DNA of 64,000 nucleotides from Megaustenia siamemsis (lineage: Eukaryota; Mollusca; Gastropoda; Stylommatophora; Ariophantidae). The notes under the pieces are model-generated. The model did no database searches and had not been told where the DNA came from. It saw only the letters and a list, made by a program, of their open reading frames with translations. Location: positions 78,929,835 through 78,993,834 of the forward strand of contig JAVIAB010000041.1 of the NCBI GenBank assembly GCA_032433765.1, given 5' to 3'. Position numbers and translations under genes: made by a program. Position 1 is the stretch's first letter, and each line of letters opens with the position of its first letter. Below, one piece after another: positions 1 to 12,562 of this stretch.

Positions 1-25
1 GATATTGTATGTTCATATCAAAATT

Positions 26-310
26 TGGGGGACTGGTTTGTCTTGAGACAAGACGCTGGTCTCGGGACAGAGAGGTTGTGAGTTCAAATCCCGACTGCAC
101 TAATTGGGATTTTTATCTGTGATTTCTCTCTGTGGGTTCCATCCTTGTCTCAGCAGCAAGAGCCAGCTTGAAACGTCAATTACTTATCGACGGAAAAAAT
201 ATGAGTACCTCCGAAGACAGAGTTATCTGTCTGTGTGGCGAGGGACTCCTCTGCACATGGCTGCCAGGTTAAAATGGATTAACATGCAAAATTCAATTCC
301 TAGTCTCTAG
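26..310 (+). repeat. tRNA-derived SINE-like element
   Basis: A tRNA-like head is visible: positions 80-93 (GAGTTCAAATCCC) fit a pol III B box, preceded by a loosely tRNA-like D-arm region. The body after it has no open frame worth calling. The right edge is uncertain because the sequence runs straight into a LINE reverse-transcriptase fragment. It is a different family from the SINEs at 17116 and 63337. Confidence 0.45.
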
Positions 311-888
311 TAGGGACTTAATCAAAAGTGAAAGCTGGCAAATGCACACAAAAAAAAATATATAAAAATGAGATATATATCATCTTGTTGATAAAGACCA
401 ACCATCGGATGTACAAATGGGTGAAGGAATACCTGTTTAAGAGGAGAACCAGAGTGCAACTGCATAGTTTTACAAGTAAGAAGATCCTACTATGCCAGGG
501 CATTCCACAGGGAGGGATACTATCTCCAACACTTTTTTCTATTCTAAATTAATGACCTAGTTACTAAACATGGTAGCAACAAAGTAGCAATGTATGCAGA
601 TGACTTGGTAATGTGGTGCACAAACGAGTATGTAACAATGGTCTCCAAATTGTTGCAAAGAGCTGTGAATTCACTGATATGGACAAATACATGGTGTATC
701 AGCATCAATATAGAGAAATGGAGTACCACACTTTTCAATCTCTCCCCAAAACATAAAGCAGGAGCCATCTACATAAACAATGAGCCCGTGAAAGAAGACA
801 TACAAGCTACATATCTCTAAGTTACATTCTACAACAAACTATCTTGGAAACAGCAGATAAATAAGGCAAGCCAAAAAGCAAGAATTGG

Positions 889-1033
889 AGAAGACAGATA
901 GAAGCAGAGATGAAGATGATAGGGAAGACATGGAATGATCTTAAAAGAATGGCAAAAAACAGAACGATTTGGAAAGTGTTTGTTGAAGACCTATGCTCCA
1001 CTGGGAGCTAAATAGGTAGAAGAAGAAGAGAGA
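889..1033 (+). mobile_element. LINE-B 3'-end fragment nested in LINE-RNH
   Basis: The sequence matches the last coding residues and the GTAGAAGAAG tail of LINE-B (compare 60600-60730). It is flanked by AAAAGCAAGAATTGG (874-888) and AAAAGCAAGAATGG (1034-1047), a target-site duplication with one base difference. Removing it restores continuity of the LINE-RNH thumb region. Confidence 0.8.
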
Positions 1034-1259
1034 AAAAGCAAGAATGGAAGCTTGCTATTCTAAGAAAGCTGTGTGGAACCATGTGGGAAAATACTCAGTA
1101 AAGTTTACCAACAGAGTATATATATATGCCCACATCTAGAATATGGATCATCTGTATGGTGCTCAACATCAAACATCACACTGTAAGAGCTGGATAAAGT
1201 ACAAAACCAGGCACTTAGAGTCATTACCGAAGCAATTAAATCAGCAGTAATATGGAGAT

Positions 1260-1553
1260 AGTAAAATACCAGTGGATAAAGAGATGCAGCCAAGACAGTG
1301 GCGCTGGATAGGACACACACTGCGGAAGCCAACTGAGAGTATTACACAATATGTCCTTTTTTGGAATCCCCAGGGAAAAAGACAAAGAGGAAGACCAAGG
1401 AATTCTTGGAGAAGACTGATACAAACAGAGATGAAGATGATGAGGAAGACATGGAACGATCTTAAAAGAATGGAAAAAAACAGAATAGCATGGAAAGTGT
1501 TTCTTTTCTTGAAGACCTTTGCTCCACAGGTAGCTGAAAGGTAGAAAAAGAAG
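1260..1553 (+). mobile_element. Second LINE-B 3'-end fragment nested in LINE-RNH
   Basis: It encodes the LINE-B C-terminal tail, with WRWIGHTLRK followed by GKRQRGRPRNSW, and ends in GTAGAAAAAGAAG. It is flanked by AATATGGAGAT (1249-1259) and AATATTGGAGAT (1554-1565), a near-perfect target-site duplication. The intact order of this host LINE can be compared at 29600-29625. Confidence 0.8.
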
Positions 1554-2697
1554 AATATTGGAGATGGAGAAATTGCGGAGGATACCAGCACTGAGAGAAT
1601 GGAGGGACACAAAGCTGCTGATACAGGGAGACAAATTTTCATGCATGCTGAGACATCCAATGAAGGACAGATTCCAAAATCTTGCATTGGAAAATGGCTT
1701 AAGAAAAGCACTTTTATCCACCAAGCCAAACAAATTTGTAGACATACACCAGACATACCAAGAGTTGTTAACCTCCTATTGTCCATAACCGATCCCCTGA
1801 ACAGAGGAATCTGGATTGTCAATACAAATACAGACAGAAGTGAAAGGAGTACTTGACAAGGGGGAACAGAATAGTTTACAGTGTAAAACGATAATCGCAG
1901 TTTCTTGGATGAAGGAAACTCATAAGATTTATGGGTTAGTGTGTATACAGATGGATCAGCACAGAATGCAGTGAAGAATGGGGGAGCAGAAGCACACATA
2001 AGTGTACCCAAATAACACTAGGCATATGAATAAAGTAGCAAAAGGGAAATATTACTAACTACGATGCAAAAAGAAAAGTAATATTAGCCTGCAGCCTGTA
2101 GTGCTTTTGACAGATGCAAGATCAGTACTCCAGGCACTACAATCCAGAAAATTGCCACATCTGCAGATCTTATTGACTGAACTCTGCAAGCACCACAGGG
2201 TCACATTGCAGTGTATCCCATACCACTATGGAATATCAGGAAACTAGAGAATAGATCAGCTGGCAAAGGAAGGCACAACTGGTACACAACCAGATGCACC
2301 AGTTACATACCACCAGAAGAAACAGATAATCAAATAATCAGAAGACCAGAGGCCTTAAAACAAGATGCCTATCATAATATGAACAGATTATCAAATAATC
2401 ATAACAAATTATCATTATACACATCAAAACAGAGCACAATAGACTCCATAGCTACATGTATACAAAATTCAAGATTGGCACCTCAACTACATGTACATGT
2501 GGACAGGCACCCCAGATTGCTGAACACATATTTCAAGACTGTACCAAATATAGTAGACTGAGGAAAATCCATTGGCCCATAGATACAGCACTAAATGGGC
2601 CACTGCAGGAATTACAAAAGACAGTAACATTTATACAGGAAACGACACAGCAGATATAGACAATATAGGTGAACAAAATATACAAAAGAAAACAACC

Positions 2698-3340
2698 ATT
2701 AAAATCTCTCTCTCTGCAATCAGGACTCAAGCAGAATAGGATTCCAGACTATCACATGAAGTCAGCTGTCAGGTTAAGTGTGTTGATCACCCCCACAGAC
2801 AGAACATCACAATTAGAGTCTGCCAGATCCACTCTGATTGAACACCCGTTAAAACGTTGCACTGTGTTCTGCGCCAGTGGCCCAGTGCATCCGATTTCAG
2901 CCAGCATTTTATTCAGGTTTGCATTCCTTAGCCTTTGATTGTCCCCAATCTTCCTGCAAGGCAGCAGATGATTTTTTGTGTAGGGAGATTCTGCCCTTAG
3001 ATGGTCGGCCCTCCCAGGTTTACGAGCACCATCTGCCTGAGTCACTAGAGGTGACTAACACAGACATGCACACACAAAGATATGAGATATGACCAACACA
3101 GACATGCACACAGCGATACGAGGCATGATTAACACTGACTCACATCAAGATATATCATACATGACTGACATAAACATGCACATAAAGATATGAGATATGA
3201 CTGACATAGACATGCACACACAAAGATATGAGATGTGACTAACATAGCCATGCACACACAGGGATATGAGATGTGACATGCACAGACAGGGATATGAGAT
3301 GTGACATACACAGACATGCACACATAAAGATTAATAAACA
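2698..3340. repeat. Dispersed repeat R1: constant block plus ~38-bp minisatellite, copy 1
   Basis: A constant block (2698-3048) is followed by tandem units of about 38 bp containing variants of GACTAACACAGACATGCACA and AAAGATATGAGAT. The same block and array recur at 49464-50215 in the same orientation. No coding potential is conserved between the copies. The nature of the element is unknown. Confidence 0.8.
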
Positions 3341-4904
3341 TAAAAGTTATATTTTAATCTTATTTATGAATAATATTTTAATTATATTAGCTTATTTATG
3401 ATTTGCTTTAGACAATACTATGTTAAAGTCTAAGGATAACATTAATTTATTTAAATTTAAAGAAATTATCAGTTCAGATGGTTAGAAGGGAATACAGAAT
3501 AACACTTTCTCAGAGGAAATCTCATGTTTTCAGTGAGATGATGATCTTCAGAGATGAGTTGGTCAGAAGATAGAACTCACTATATTATGGGGTTTAAAAC
3601 TGGACCCACCTGAACACATTAATGAGTAGTTTAGTGTATATAGACAAATGAGTGATTGAATATATTGCTAGCATTATAGTAGTAGTTAGTTATGTAAGAC
3701 TGTAGGTGTAAGTAAAGTCACAGGCAAAGCTCATAAATAAAGTCAAAGACTAAGTTAAATTATTTATTAAGTAGGTAGAGTCAGTATTCTGAAAATTAAA
3801 GTAATGATGAAACGTCTGAGAAAAGTGCTTGGAGTGTAGAAGTGACAGAATTAGAAACAAGGTCATAAAACTTAAGACTGTCATTAAGAGAAAGAACCGT
3901 CAATGCACCAATACAGAAACAACAAATACAATTTTTTATGATTTGTGGCAAATTTTGCCCATCTAGAAAGAATGTTGTGTGACTTCTTACCATGCACTTA
4001 CAGGGCATACATAGAGAAGGGAGAAAAGCAAATGTTGGCCAGACAAGCCAGAATAAGAAATGGATAAATCATTTGTCAATGGACAGATATCAAAGAAACG
4101 CTACAACATCATTGGCAAATACGAAAATCAAAACTTTGTATTGCCCTCAACACCTTACAGAATGTGTACAAATGAGGAAATGAAGAAAGAAAGGAAAAGT
4201 AAAGGCAGGCTACTAAAGAGACTTTATTTACAAACTAGACTAATACAGAATACTTCGAACTCCATTAGTCACTCATGAATCATAATAGGTAAAAGTTGTG
4301 TTTAGTGTCCCACATTTTTCCTGCTAAACGAGTGATCTCTCCTCACTGACCGATCATAATGGAACTATCAACTGTTTTTAGTTTTTGTGCATTTAATTAT
4401 TTTTTTTTCTTCAAAATTTAGGGTTAGTTGTAGTTGTAGGCTATTCCGACTCCGAGTATTCCAAACCCTAAACCACTAAACCTAATCCAGGGGTCTTCTG
4501 ATGAAAGATTCGAAAGCGACGACCGAATAAAGTGCAGGAGAATGTTACTCCGATCACAAATAACTTGGGACACTGACTAAACTACTCGACCTTCCAAAAA
4601 TTGTTATCAAAGAAACTTAGAAAGTTAAGAAAGATCACAACAAAAATAAAAATAATATCTTAATATCCATTACAGTTACTCGACTCACTGTTACTGTTAC
4701 TATAATAAATAATAATAACTACTATAACCTTCAAGATAGCGAAGTCAAGATAGACACAATATTCCCTTGACGCTGAAAAGCAAATGAGGAAGGAAAGTAA
4801 AAGAAGAACAATAGTTAACACTACATCTTTTAAGGAAAGAATTTATTTCATACTCGTTAGTGGGCACACAATGGAAAGAAGAGACCGGCAACTTGAATGA
4901 AGCT
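3341..4904. other. AT-rich stretch without a recognisable gene
   Basis: Mostly AT-rich sequence with short open frames only. Nothing here resembles a known protein, RNA or named repeat. A short run near 4470-4490 contains CCCTAAACC-like text but not a telomeric array. Confidence 0.5.
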
Positions 4905-5440
4905 ACACAATAGCGGCCATTTTGGCGTTCTTATCAACCAATAACAATGCTGGATTCGTTGCTCTTTCTTTTCTAACATTTATTATGGTGTATTATCAGA
5001 GCCGCTACTTCAAAAACATTTTAATCAGACTAAACGTTGTCATTAATTATGTGCTGTTCTAAGTTTTAATGTGAGTGACAAAAATATGTGTAAATGAATA
5101 GTTTATTATAAAAATTTTGATTTTAAAAAACAGTACTAAATCTAATCCAAACCAAATAATAATTTTAGTACAACTTCATACAAATATTTTCTTATTACAC
5201 TAATTTGTGCAGAATATAAAAAGGCATGTATAGTTTTTTAAAATCAAAAATAAAACATAATCTGATAACATTTAGAATAACTTTATGTTAAAATGTGGGA
5301 AGTATATTTCTGCTTGGCCGACTACCCACAATCCCCTGACGTTTTGTCTGCGCAGAACATGGCGTCGCCATGCCTTGGTCTATATTCTTATTTGTTAGTC
5401 ACAATCACGGCCTTTCTTGCTGATTTGCCGTGTAGGAATG
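4905..5440 (+). promoter_or_regulatory. Candidate promoter of the USPL1-like gene
   Basis: Against an AT-rich background this block has a GCGGCCAT motif (4913-4920), a CCAAT box (4938-4942), local CpGs and the palindrome CATGGCGTCGCCATG (5358-5372), which contains two opposed YY1-like ATGGC cores. Such motifs are common around first exons of broadly expressed animal genes. It lies about 11 kb upstream of the first certain exon on the same strand. No TATA box is convincing. The assignment rests on position and motifs only. Confidence 0.35.
5359..5440 (+). other. Candidate 5' exon ending in a consensus splice donor
   Basis: An ATG in strong context (GAACATGG, at 5359) opens a 27-codon frame that runs to a consensus donor, ATG|GTAAGT, at 5441. 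Its phase does not fit the next certain exon at 16283. If spliced directly, this frame would stop within a few codons and act as an upstream ORF. A second ATG forms the last three bases (5438-5440) and would be in frame with exon 16283-16405. An unseen intermediate exon, or a separate gene with a hydrophobic leader, are alternatives. Confidence 0.35.
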
Positions 5441-6887
5441 GTAAGTATGATTAGCACTTTAATTATTCACAGATTTAATTCAAATGGAGCATAATTTCTT
5501 TTTATTTGTATCACAAAATAACGCACTCAACAAAGTGCCAATGTTAAAAATCAGCAAATTTCGGGCGTTCTCTGTCTTGTCATTTACCACCGCAGTCTTA
5601 GTCTGTAGCTTTTAAGTTGATTCTTTCAGCTCTTCTCCTAGTCGGGACTGATCGCAAGTTTTGGAACATTGGCGTCGCACCGAACTCGCATCATAAAGTT
5701 AGTCTCTTTGTGCAGTGGCTGCATATCTTAATTTGTATCTGAAATATGTCAAATGCAGCTTCCATAATTCTATTTAAAACTCTTTTTAGTAATTAATTTT
5801 TATAATAACAAATTTTAATATTTATTTGTGACTATTTCTCACTATTTGACTATTATTATTATATTTTCAGGCATTCATTTAAGTGGTTAGTATTTCAGTA
5901 TTGAAATCTGACATAGTATTAGTAATTTATAATTATTACTATTATCTATACTTTATTATATAATATAATATAATATAATATAATAATTGTAACAATAACA
6001 ATAATATAAGTATAATATAATAAAATAAATAATAAAATATTCTGCAATTATTATTAAAGTAATCTTATTTAGGATTTAGGTATACTATACTCTATCTCCT
6101 CTGATTCAGAGAATAGAGACAGAATGTCTGGTTGGTATTAATATTATATTAATATTATTTTGATTTTATTTTATTATTTATAATATTGTAGTATAACTGT
6201 AACATTCTCACATTCTGTATTCTTTGACTTTACTACAATTCTGTTGTTATTTATTGATTGAGATTGTCACTAATACTACTAATAAGACTATAAGAATGAC
6301 AAAGTAATAACATATTATATAATTAAAAAAGGTACTAAGTTTAATTTAATGCTTAGTTTTCTTGCTCAATGATCTTCTGTTTTCCAGCATATTGAAAGAC
6401 AATTGATAACAAGAATTGTAGTCATAATCACACTCAATCACTCATGATAACTATATAACACTTCTAAAAGTAGGGTAGGCTCTGTATACTGTATATGATC
6501 TCTATTATCTCTGAGTATAGAAAGCGAAAGAGTCATTGGTCATTTATTTCTTCTTATTATAAGTAACACTAGTGGTATTACCTATTGTTGACCATTCCGG
6601 ATATGTAGAAATGATGAAGTATCTTAGAAGATCTTCCTGTAATTTGAAATGTCTTAATATCCTCATAAGCTTGGATGGAATATGTCATTAGCATCTAATT
6701 AACTTTCTTTAGTACTGAACAGTTATGTGGATCAATAAATGAAATAATTTTTATTTTGTGAAAAGAAAATTTAATGGAAGTAAGGAAAATGAAATAATAA
6801 ATATATTCGTGAAAACAAAATGAAAATTTAAGCCCACTTTGGTAGAGTCTACCAAAGACAAACCAAACATCTCCTCAGCTGGATTCA
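5441..6887. other. AT-rich intron-like sequence
   Basis: Very AT-rich, with an imperfect TAATA/ATAAT microsatellite at about 5950-6040. I see no exon, RNA gene or transposon coding remnant here. Confidence 0.5.
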
Positions 6888-7830
6888 TCCTCATCGAGTG
6901 CCATCTCCACAACGGAGGTTGGCTACCATGGAGCGCCATTCTGCTCTATCTCTTGCTTTGATGATGCAGGTTGTCATCGGCTGATTTGTCCATCTTTTGA
7001 TGTTACTCGTCCATGTTAATCTTGGTCTGCCTCTGCCTCTTTTACCTTGAATTTTCCCCTCCAGGATTACTTTCAGTAGGCTGTTGTGTCTTTTAACATG
7101 GCCCAAGAATCGCATTTGTCTTGTTCTAATTGTGTTTACTAGTTCTCTTTTCATTTTTAGTTTTAAGACTTCATCGTTTGTTTTCTTTTCCTTACACACA
7201 AATTCGACCTATTCTTCTATATATCCACATTTCAAAGGCTTCAATTCTCTGTTCTCTGTTTTCTTGTCTAATGTCCATGTTTCAGCACCATATAGGAATA
7301 TTGAGAAGATGTAACATTTTGCTATTCTTAGTTTTAGCCCTGGTGCTGATTTGTTTTGATGTTAGTATGTCCTTCATGACATTAAAATTACTTTTTGCCA
7401 TTCCTATTCTTTTGTTTATTTCAGTTGTACATTTTCCATCACTGGTTATAGTATGTCCAAGGTAGTTGTAGTTCTGAACTGTCTCTAGGTCTATTCCATC
7501 AATTTTGATATCCACTTGTGAGTTTTGAGAATTTTCTTTGTTTATGATCTTAGTTTTAGTCTTTTTGATATTCATATCTAGTCCATATTTTTTGCTTGTC
7601 ATGTTTATTTCATTAAGTAATTGTTGCAGATCTTTAGGATTTTCTGCTAGTAATACAGTATCATCAGCATATCTTAGGCTATTGATTATCTTTCCATTAA
7701 TTTGTAGGCCTGGCATCTCTGTGATGTTTTTAAAGATTTGCTCAGTGTATAGATTGAACAAGCTTGGTGATAGGATGCATCCTTGTCTTACTCCTCTTTT
7801 TATATCAATGGGTGTAGAACTGGATTTCAA
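6888..7830 (-). mobile_element. LINE-A 3' fragment (RT second half and C-terminus)
   Basis: Read on the minus strand it matches the full LINE-A at 20416-24084 from just before the GVRQGCILSPS motif, through LRYADDTVLLAE, to the GKRGRGRPRLTW tail. At least one frameshift or indel near 7200-7280 separates two open pieces. It is 5'-truncated and ends close to the same ACTC-(GAT)n terminus as the full copy. It is a dead copy. Confidence 0.9.
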
Positions 7831-8034
7831 TACTCACTTAATTTAATAATTATAATTACATTTTAATAACTGAAATTTCATTATTTCTCATGCAGTAATT
7901 TAATATCATACTTTAGTTCAATTTAGCCTTTCTGTTTTTAAAATGAGCAAAAACAATGATAAATATTATTGATGACTCAGACTGCTGGTGTCACTTTGTT
8001 CATACTTCTTGTTCGGAAATGAATGTTTAGATAT

Positions 8035-8222
8035 CATCATCATGGGCCATACCAGTTGGCGTCAGTGTCTTGTCCTTCCAATCTTCTATACACAGTGCAT
8101 CATATCAGTTCTGTTATTGATTGACTTTTCATGCCATGACACCAAGATATCCAATATTTTCTCTCTTTGTTTTCTGTGATCTCTCTTTCCTTTTATTTTG
8201 CCAGCTGTAACCAAGTATTCCA
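8035..8222 (-). mobile_element. LINE-E-like 3'-end fragment
   Basis: The minus strand resembles the 3' end of the LINE-E relative at 9120-10030, including text like TACACCAACTGGCATAG and the segment upstream of it. It is short, diverged and has no intact frame. Confidence 0.5.
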
Positions 8223-8249
8223 ACTTATATTATTATACTAATATTTAAA

Positions 8250-9061
8250 AAAAATCTAAGGTATGCTGATCTTACAGTATTAATCGCTAAGAGTGAAAAT
8301 GAGTTACAAGAAATGTTGGACATTATAGTGAAGGAAAGCAAAAATAAAGGACTCAGCCTTAATAGCAGAAAGACAGAGGTAATGGTAACAACAAAGTAAA
8401 AAACATCACTTCAGTGCAAAATAAAGACAAGTGGAACAATATTAAAACAGGTAAATGAATTTAAATATTTGGGAACTTTGTTAACCTCAGACGGAAGATG
8501 TACAAAAGAGGCGAGATGTAGAATGGATCAGACAAAAGCAGCTTTCCAAAAAATGAGGAAAATACTATGCAATCCATTTTTGACAATAGAAACAAGAAAA
8601 AGAGTTCTTAAATGTTACATAGAGCCAGTCTTAACATACGGATGCGAGTCATGGACAATAGGACAACAGACAAGAAAATCACTGGAGTCTGTAGAAATGT
8701 GGTTTTACAGAAGAATGTTGAGAATACCATGGACAGCTAAGAAGAGTAATGAAGAGGTTCTGTGAGAGGTCAAAGCAAAAAGAGAGCTAATTTCCAATAT
8801 TAGGAAGAGACAATCATCATTTTTTGGCCATGTAATGAGAAGAGAACAACTTGAATATATTGTAACAACTGGAAAAATTGAGGGATGAAGAGATAGAGGG
8901 AAGCAAAGAGAAATAATAACAGACAGCTTAAGAGAATGGCTTGGCAGAAGGTCAACAACAGAAATGATAAATAGCTGCAGAGATAGAAAGTTGTGGAGAG
9001 ACATGATCACCTACGCCACTAAGCCCGGTACTTGATGGTGATAATGATTAATAAAAAAAAA
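8250..9061 (+). mobile_element. LINE-E 5'-truncated copy
   Basis: It begins inside the reverse transcriptase (LRYAD followed by a damaged second Asp) and continues through the open stretch 8469-8765 (LTSDGRCTKEARCRM, then WTAKKSNEEVL). It then passes a stop and reaches the 3' end with an A-rich tail near 9048. The downstream frame reads RERKQREIITDSLREWL-like text after damage. Related copies lie at 16655-17098 (minus), 17501-20067 (plus) and 40850-41155 (minus). Confidence 0.85.
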
Positions 9062-9119
9062 AGTAATTATTATGTAAAGGCTAATGATATTATATTATGA
9101 GATCAATTGTGGACCAAAA

Positions 9120-10030
9120 GGGATTTTAAAGTAAAGTCAACTGTCACAACATAAACGATCTGCGATATGCAGATGAATGAGATGATACAGTCTTAATAGC
9201 TAAGATAGAGAATGAACCTAGAGAAATGATTGACAAGATAGCAAAGAAAGCAGTAATAAAGGTCTCGACCAATGCAGGAGTAGTGGTCATATCGAAGAAA
9301 CAACCATCACACAACTTAAAAATAAGTGAGACAAATCTGAAACAAGTGCAAAGCCTCAAGTACTTGGAAGTATCAGATGGAAGATGCACAGCAGAAATAG
9401 AAAGCAGAATAATACAGGATGAAGTAGCATTTCAGAAATTGAAAAATGTCCAGTGCAACAAGTCTACAGATTGGTGCTATATAGAGCCAATTCTGACCTA
9501 CAGAAGTGATTCAGGAGAGTAAACAATCATGTAAACAGACTACCAAACACCTCAGAGAATGGAATTTCTCAGAAGAAAATTCCCAAGACAGCTAAAAATT
9601 CTCATAAAAGCCAACACTGAAAGAGAGCTTCTAAAAGAATTTGAAGAAGGAATCAACTTTTTCAAGCATATCATCAGAAGGGAAAATTTGAAATACTTGG
9701 TTACAACTGGCAAACTTTTGTGACAGAGATTTGGACAACATATCATGAGAAGAGGAAATTTGAAATACTTGGTTACAACTGGCAAACTTTTGTGACAGAT
9801 TTGGACAACATATCATGAGAAGAGGAAAATTGAAAGACTTGGTTACAACTGGATAACTATTGTGACAAAGAGATTGTGGACGACAAAGAGAGAAGATACT
9901 AAATAGCTTGGTGTTGTGGCAGCTGTAAACAGTCAAGTACAGAATTGATAAGATGCACTGAGGACAGAATTGAGGAAGTACATGATTGGCCTACACCAAC
10001 TGGCATAGTACACAATGACAATGAATGTGA
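9120..10030 (+). mobile_element. Diverged LINE-E relative with an internal triplication
   Basis: It starts at a degenerate LRYADE motif and follows the same RT C-terminal order as LINE-E (SDGRCTAEIESRI is readable), with many stops. Between about 9660 and 9860 a segment of about 70 bp (text around TTGAAATACTTGGTTACAAC) is repeated three times. It ends in TACACCAACTGGCATAG and nearby sequence. Confidence 0.7.
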
Positions 10031-10699
10031 TGTTCAACAACATTTAGAACTTGCAGATAACTGGTAGGCCTCTTTGTAGGATGTTTGTTGTCAATAAGTC
10101 CAGCAACTATTTGTTTGTTGTTGTTCCAACATTTTCAGATACAACAATTTCCAAAGTAGAAACAGTGAAATTTAATGGATAAAGTAAAAATGGGGGATTA
10201 CATCTATTAGTTATCACTATCATCAAGATTATAATAATTTATTTTGATGTGCATCTTTGTTATTCTGTTGAAAATACTATGTTTGTATAGGCCTCATGAG
10301 TATTTGCTTATAGTTACTTGTTGAGTTTGTTAAACTTGTCATTCATATAATAATTCATATGCATCAAGTTTATTGAGAAATGTAGGCTTTATTATTCTTG
10401 GTATTTTGTTTTTTCTAGGTCTATGGCATAGTTCAGTTCCTCTTCTAGTTTTTGAATCTCCTTTTTCCAGTATGGCTGGTAGTTTCTTCTGGTCTGAGGG
10501 AATTTATTCTTGTGCAACCCAAAAGGTTGCTTCTTGTTAGTATTTCTATGTTCTGTACCTTCTTTTGGAAGTGTTAGTGATCAGTTGGTCATCTGTTAAG
10601 CTTGTAAACTATACCCATTTGGCTCTTATTATTCCATCTAGGAAGTGGTTTTTGGACCATCTACATGTAAAAATTAGAAACAAATCATCTCAAAACTAT
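10031..10699. other. Stretch without recognisable features
   Basis: AT-rich with no open frame of note and no match to the other repeats in this window that I can see. Confidence 0.4.
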
Positions 10700-11420
10700 G
10701 AACAATAAAAATAACGTGAGCACCCCTGAAGTCGGGGAGAATATTTTGTCTGTTTTACGAGGGGGTCCTGGGCATACGGTTGTTAGTGAGGGTGGGAAAA
10801 ATGGAGGGGGGAGGAAGGGGAGGGGAGAGATGTTCATGCAAAATTGAGTCCATTAGGATTTCACTAGAGAGATACACAATATAAATATATGTTGTCCATC
10901 GTGATGACATGGATTGTTTTCCATCTTTTTGAGTAGAGAGTTGGATGACTCTCTCTGGTATTTATAAGGAACAGTTTGTTGTCTATTTTTCATTTCCCCA
11001 CTTCCTCACCTCATGTGTTGGATTTTTGTGTGTCCCCGAGTGGGGGCTGTTGAAGTCACCAACTATGATAACGGTGTTGCTGCTTGCTTACTTGAATTCG
11101 CCCAATGACCAAAAGAGTACACCTCTTCGACATCTGCCCTTAAAAGGATGTTAAGTGAGCATGACTGCATTGTGCTGTAGTTTGCAGTATAACTGATATT
11201 TACACCTTTTAGCCCAACACATCCGACTTCAGCACAACAGTGTTGCTGTTATCTTCTTTGCTTCCAGCTTTAAGGGGTATGAATGACACCAGCAAGAAAG
11301 AGGGGGAGGTTCTTTGTTTCAGTGCAGAGCTAAGACCATAGCCACAGGACAACAATTCTCTAGCACTTATAAGACTATTGAAGGCCCTCAAAGCTGTGTT
11401 GAGTTGGCCATGCAACATAA
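10700..11420 (-). mobile_element. Degenerate LINE endonuclease fragment and adjoining dispersed repeat
   Basis: On the minus strand, around 11040-11090, the motif VIIVGDFNSPHSG is readable, the conserved GDFN core of APE-type LINE endonucleases. The adjoining part (about 11105-11260) matches 53900-54060, so it is a dispersed repeat present at least twice. No frame is intact. Confidence 0.5.
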
Positions 11421-11733
11421 GTGGCAGGCAGAAATTGGTGTTGTACTGTCAACCCTAATAGTACCGATAACCCCCCGCCCAATAATGAGCTAGCTTGAGA
11501 ACAACCCCAGTACAGCTGTGCCACAATTTTCAGAATACTGACACCATGATTTCATCACATTGAGACATGAGATGCAGGTAAACAAGACACAAAAGGAGTG
11601 AAACTACCATGAGAAGAATTATGCTGTCAGTATGAAGTTAAAATCCAACATTAAATAGCAAGACTATTAAAAGTGGAAACAAGACCAGCCACTTTTATCA
11701 TGGATTTTGTCAATTCTCAAAGAGAGACTGAGT

Positions 11734-12185
11734 TATTAAGTTATTTGCGGATCATCATCATTGCACTCTGAACATGTCCATAGGTGCTCAGATCTCCTCA
11801 TTAACGAGTCCTGCAGTAGACCAAAGTATCATACTCCATCTTACAATCAGATCCCAAAGAATGAGGCAGCACAGGTACTCCAAACTCCCAGTCTGTGCCA
11901 TTGAACTTTAGCAGATAGGAGAGCAGAACACATCCTATAAGAGTGCCCCTAGTCTGTGCTATTGAACCCTAGCAGATAGGACAGCAGATCACATTCTATA
12001 AGTGTACCTCCTAGTCTGTGCCATTGAACTTTAGCAGATAGGAGAGCAGAACACATCCTATAAGAGTGCCCCTAGTCTGTGCTATTGAACCCTAGCAGAT
12101 AGGATAGCAGATCACATTCTATAAGTGTACCTCCTAGTCTGTGCCACTGAACTGTATCAGATAGAACGGCAGAACTCATATGGTG
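11734..12185. repeat. LINE-F 3'-end piece next to a ~60-bp minisatellite of a LINE Cys/His knuckle
   Basis: Positions 11734-11800 are, on the minus strand, the 3' end of LINE-F (compare 41930-42000). From about 11885 a unit of about 60 bp repeats four to five times. It contains GCAGATAGGAGAGCAGAACA, which translates in one frame to ADRRAEHIL, the knuckle typical of RNase H-bearing LINE C-termini. Alternate units are more alike, giving a higher-order period of about 120 bp. Confidence 0.7.
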
Positions 12186-12362
12186 TGTCCAAAAACAGAC
12201 AGCAGACTTATAAGAGAACCAGGAACACCAAGTGAAAGTATGGGCAATGTTATAACATTTTACTTATTTGTATGTACATTGTGACATGCAGTTGGGAGGA
12301 GGGAAATAGTGCCTCAGAATGTGGCAGTATGTTAACATATGTTATCTCCAGCATCAGAAGTG

Positions 12363-12562
12363 ATATAAGTTAAATCTGTAGCACTAGCTGTTACTTATAG
12401 TGTTACAACATTACAAATATAAGTTAAATCGGTAGCACTAGCTGTTACTTATAGTGTTACAACATTACCAACATTACAAATATCAGTTAAATCAGTAGCA
12501 CTAGCTGTTACTTATAGTGTTACAACATTACAAATATCAGTTAAGTAGCACTAGCTGTTACT
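12363..12562. repeat. Minisatellite, ~56-bp unit, about four copies
   Basis: Units contain AAATCGGTAGCACTAGCTGT and TACTTATAGTGTTACAACAT. Copies vary by small deletions. It is not coding. Confidence 0.9.

Larger units (their letters stand above)
318..2690 (+). mobile_element. Degenerate RNase H-bearing LINE (LINE-RNH copy 1)
   Basis: This is a decayed non-LTR retrotransposon of the I/Jockey-like kind. The reverse-transcriptase part shows a PQGGILSPTLFS motif near 500-545 and a YADD catalytic motif at 593-604, with a stop or frame change between them. The thumb region resumes at 1034-1255 (VQNQALRVI is readable). From 1554 the pre-RNase H and RNase H parts follow, ending in a Cys/His knuckle (CTCGQAP...EHIFQDC) near 2480-2560. 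Two LINE-B fragments interrupt it at 889-1033 and 1260-1553. Its downstream half matches the better copy at 29595-30450. It is a pseudogene: stops and frameshifts occur throughout. The clade is inferred from domain order only. Confidence 0.8.
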
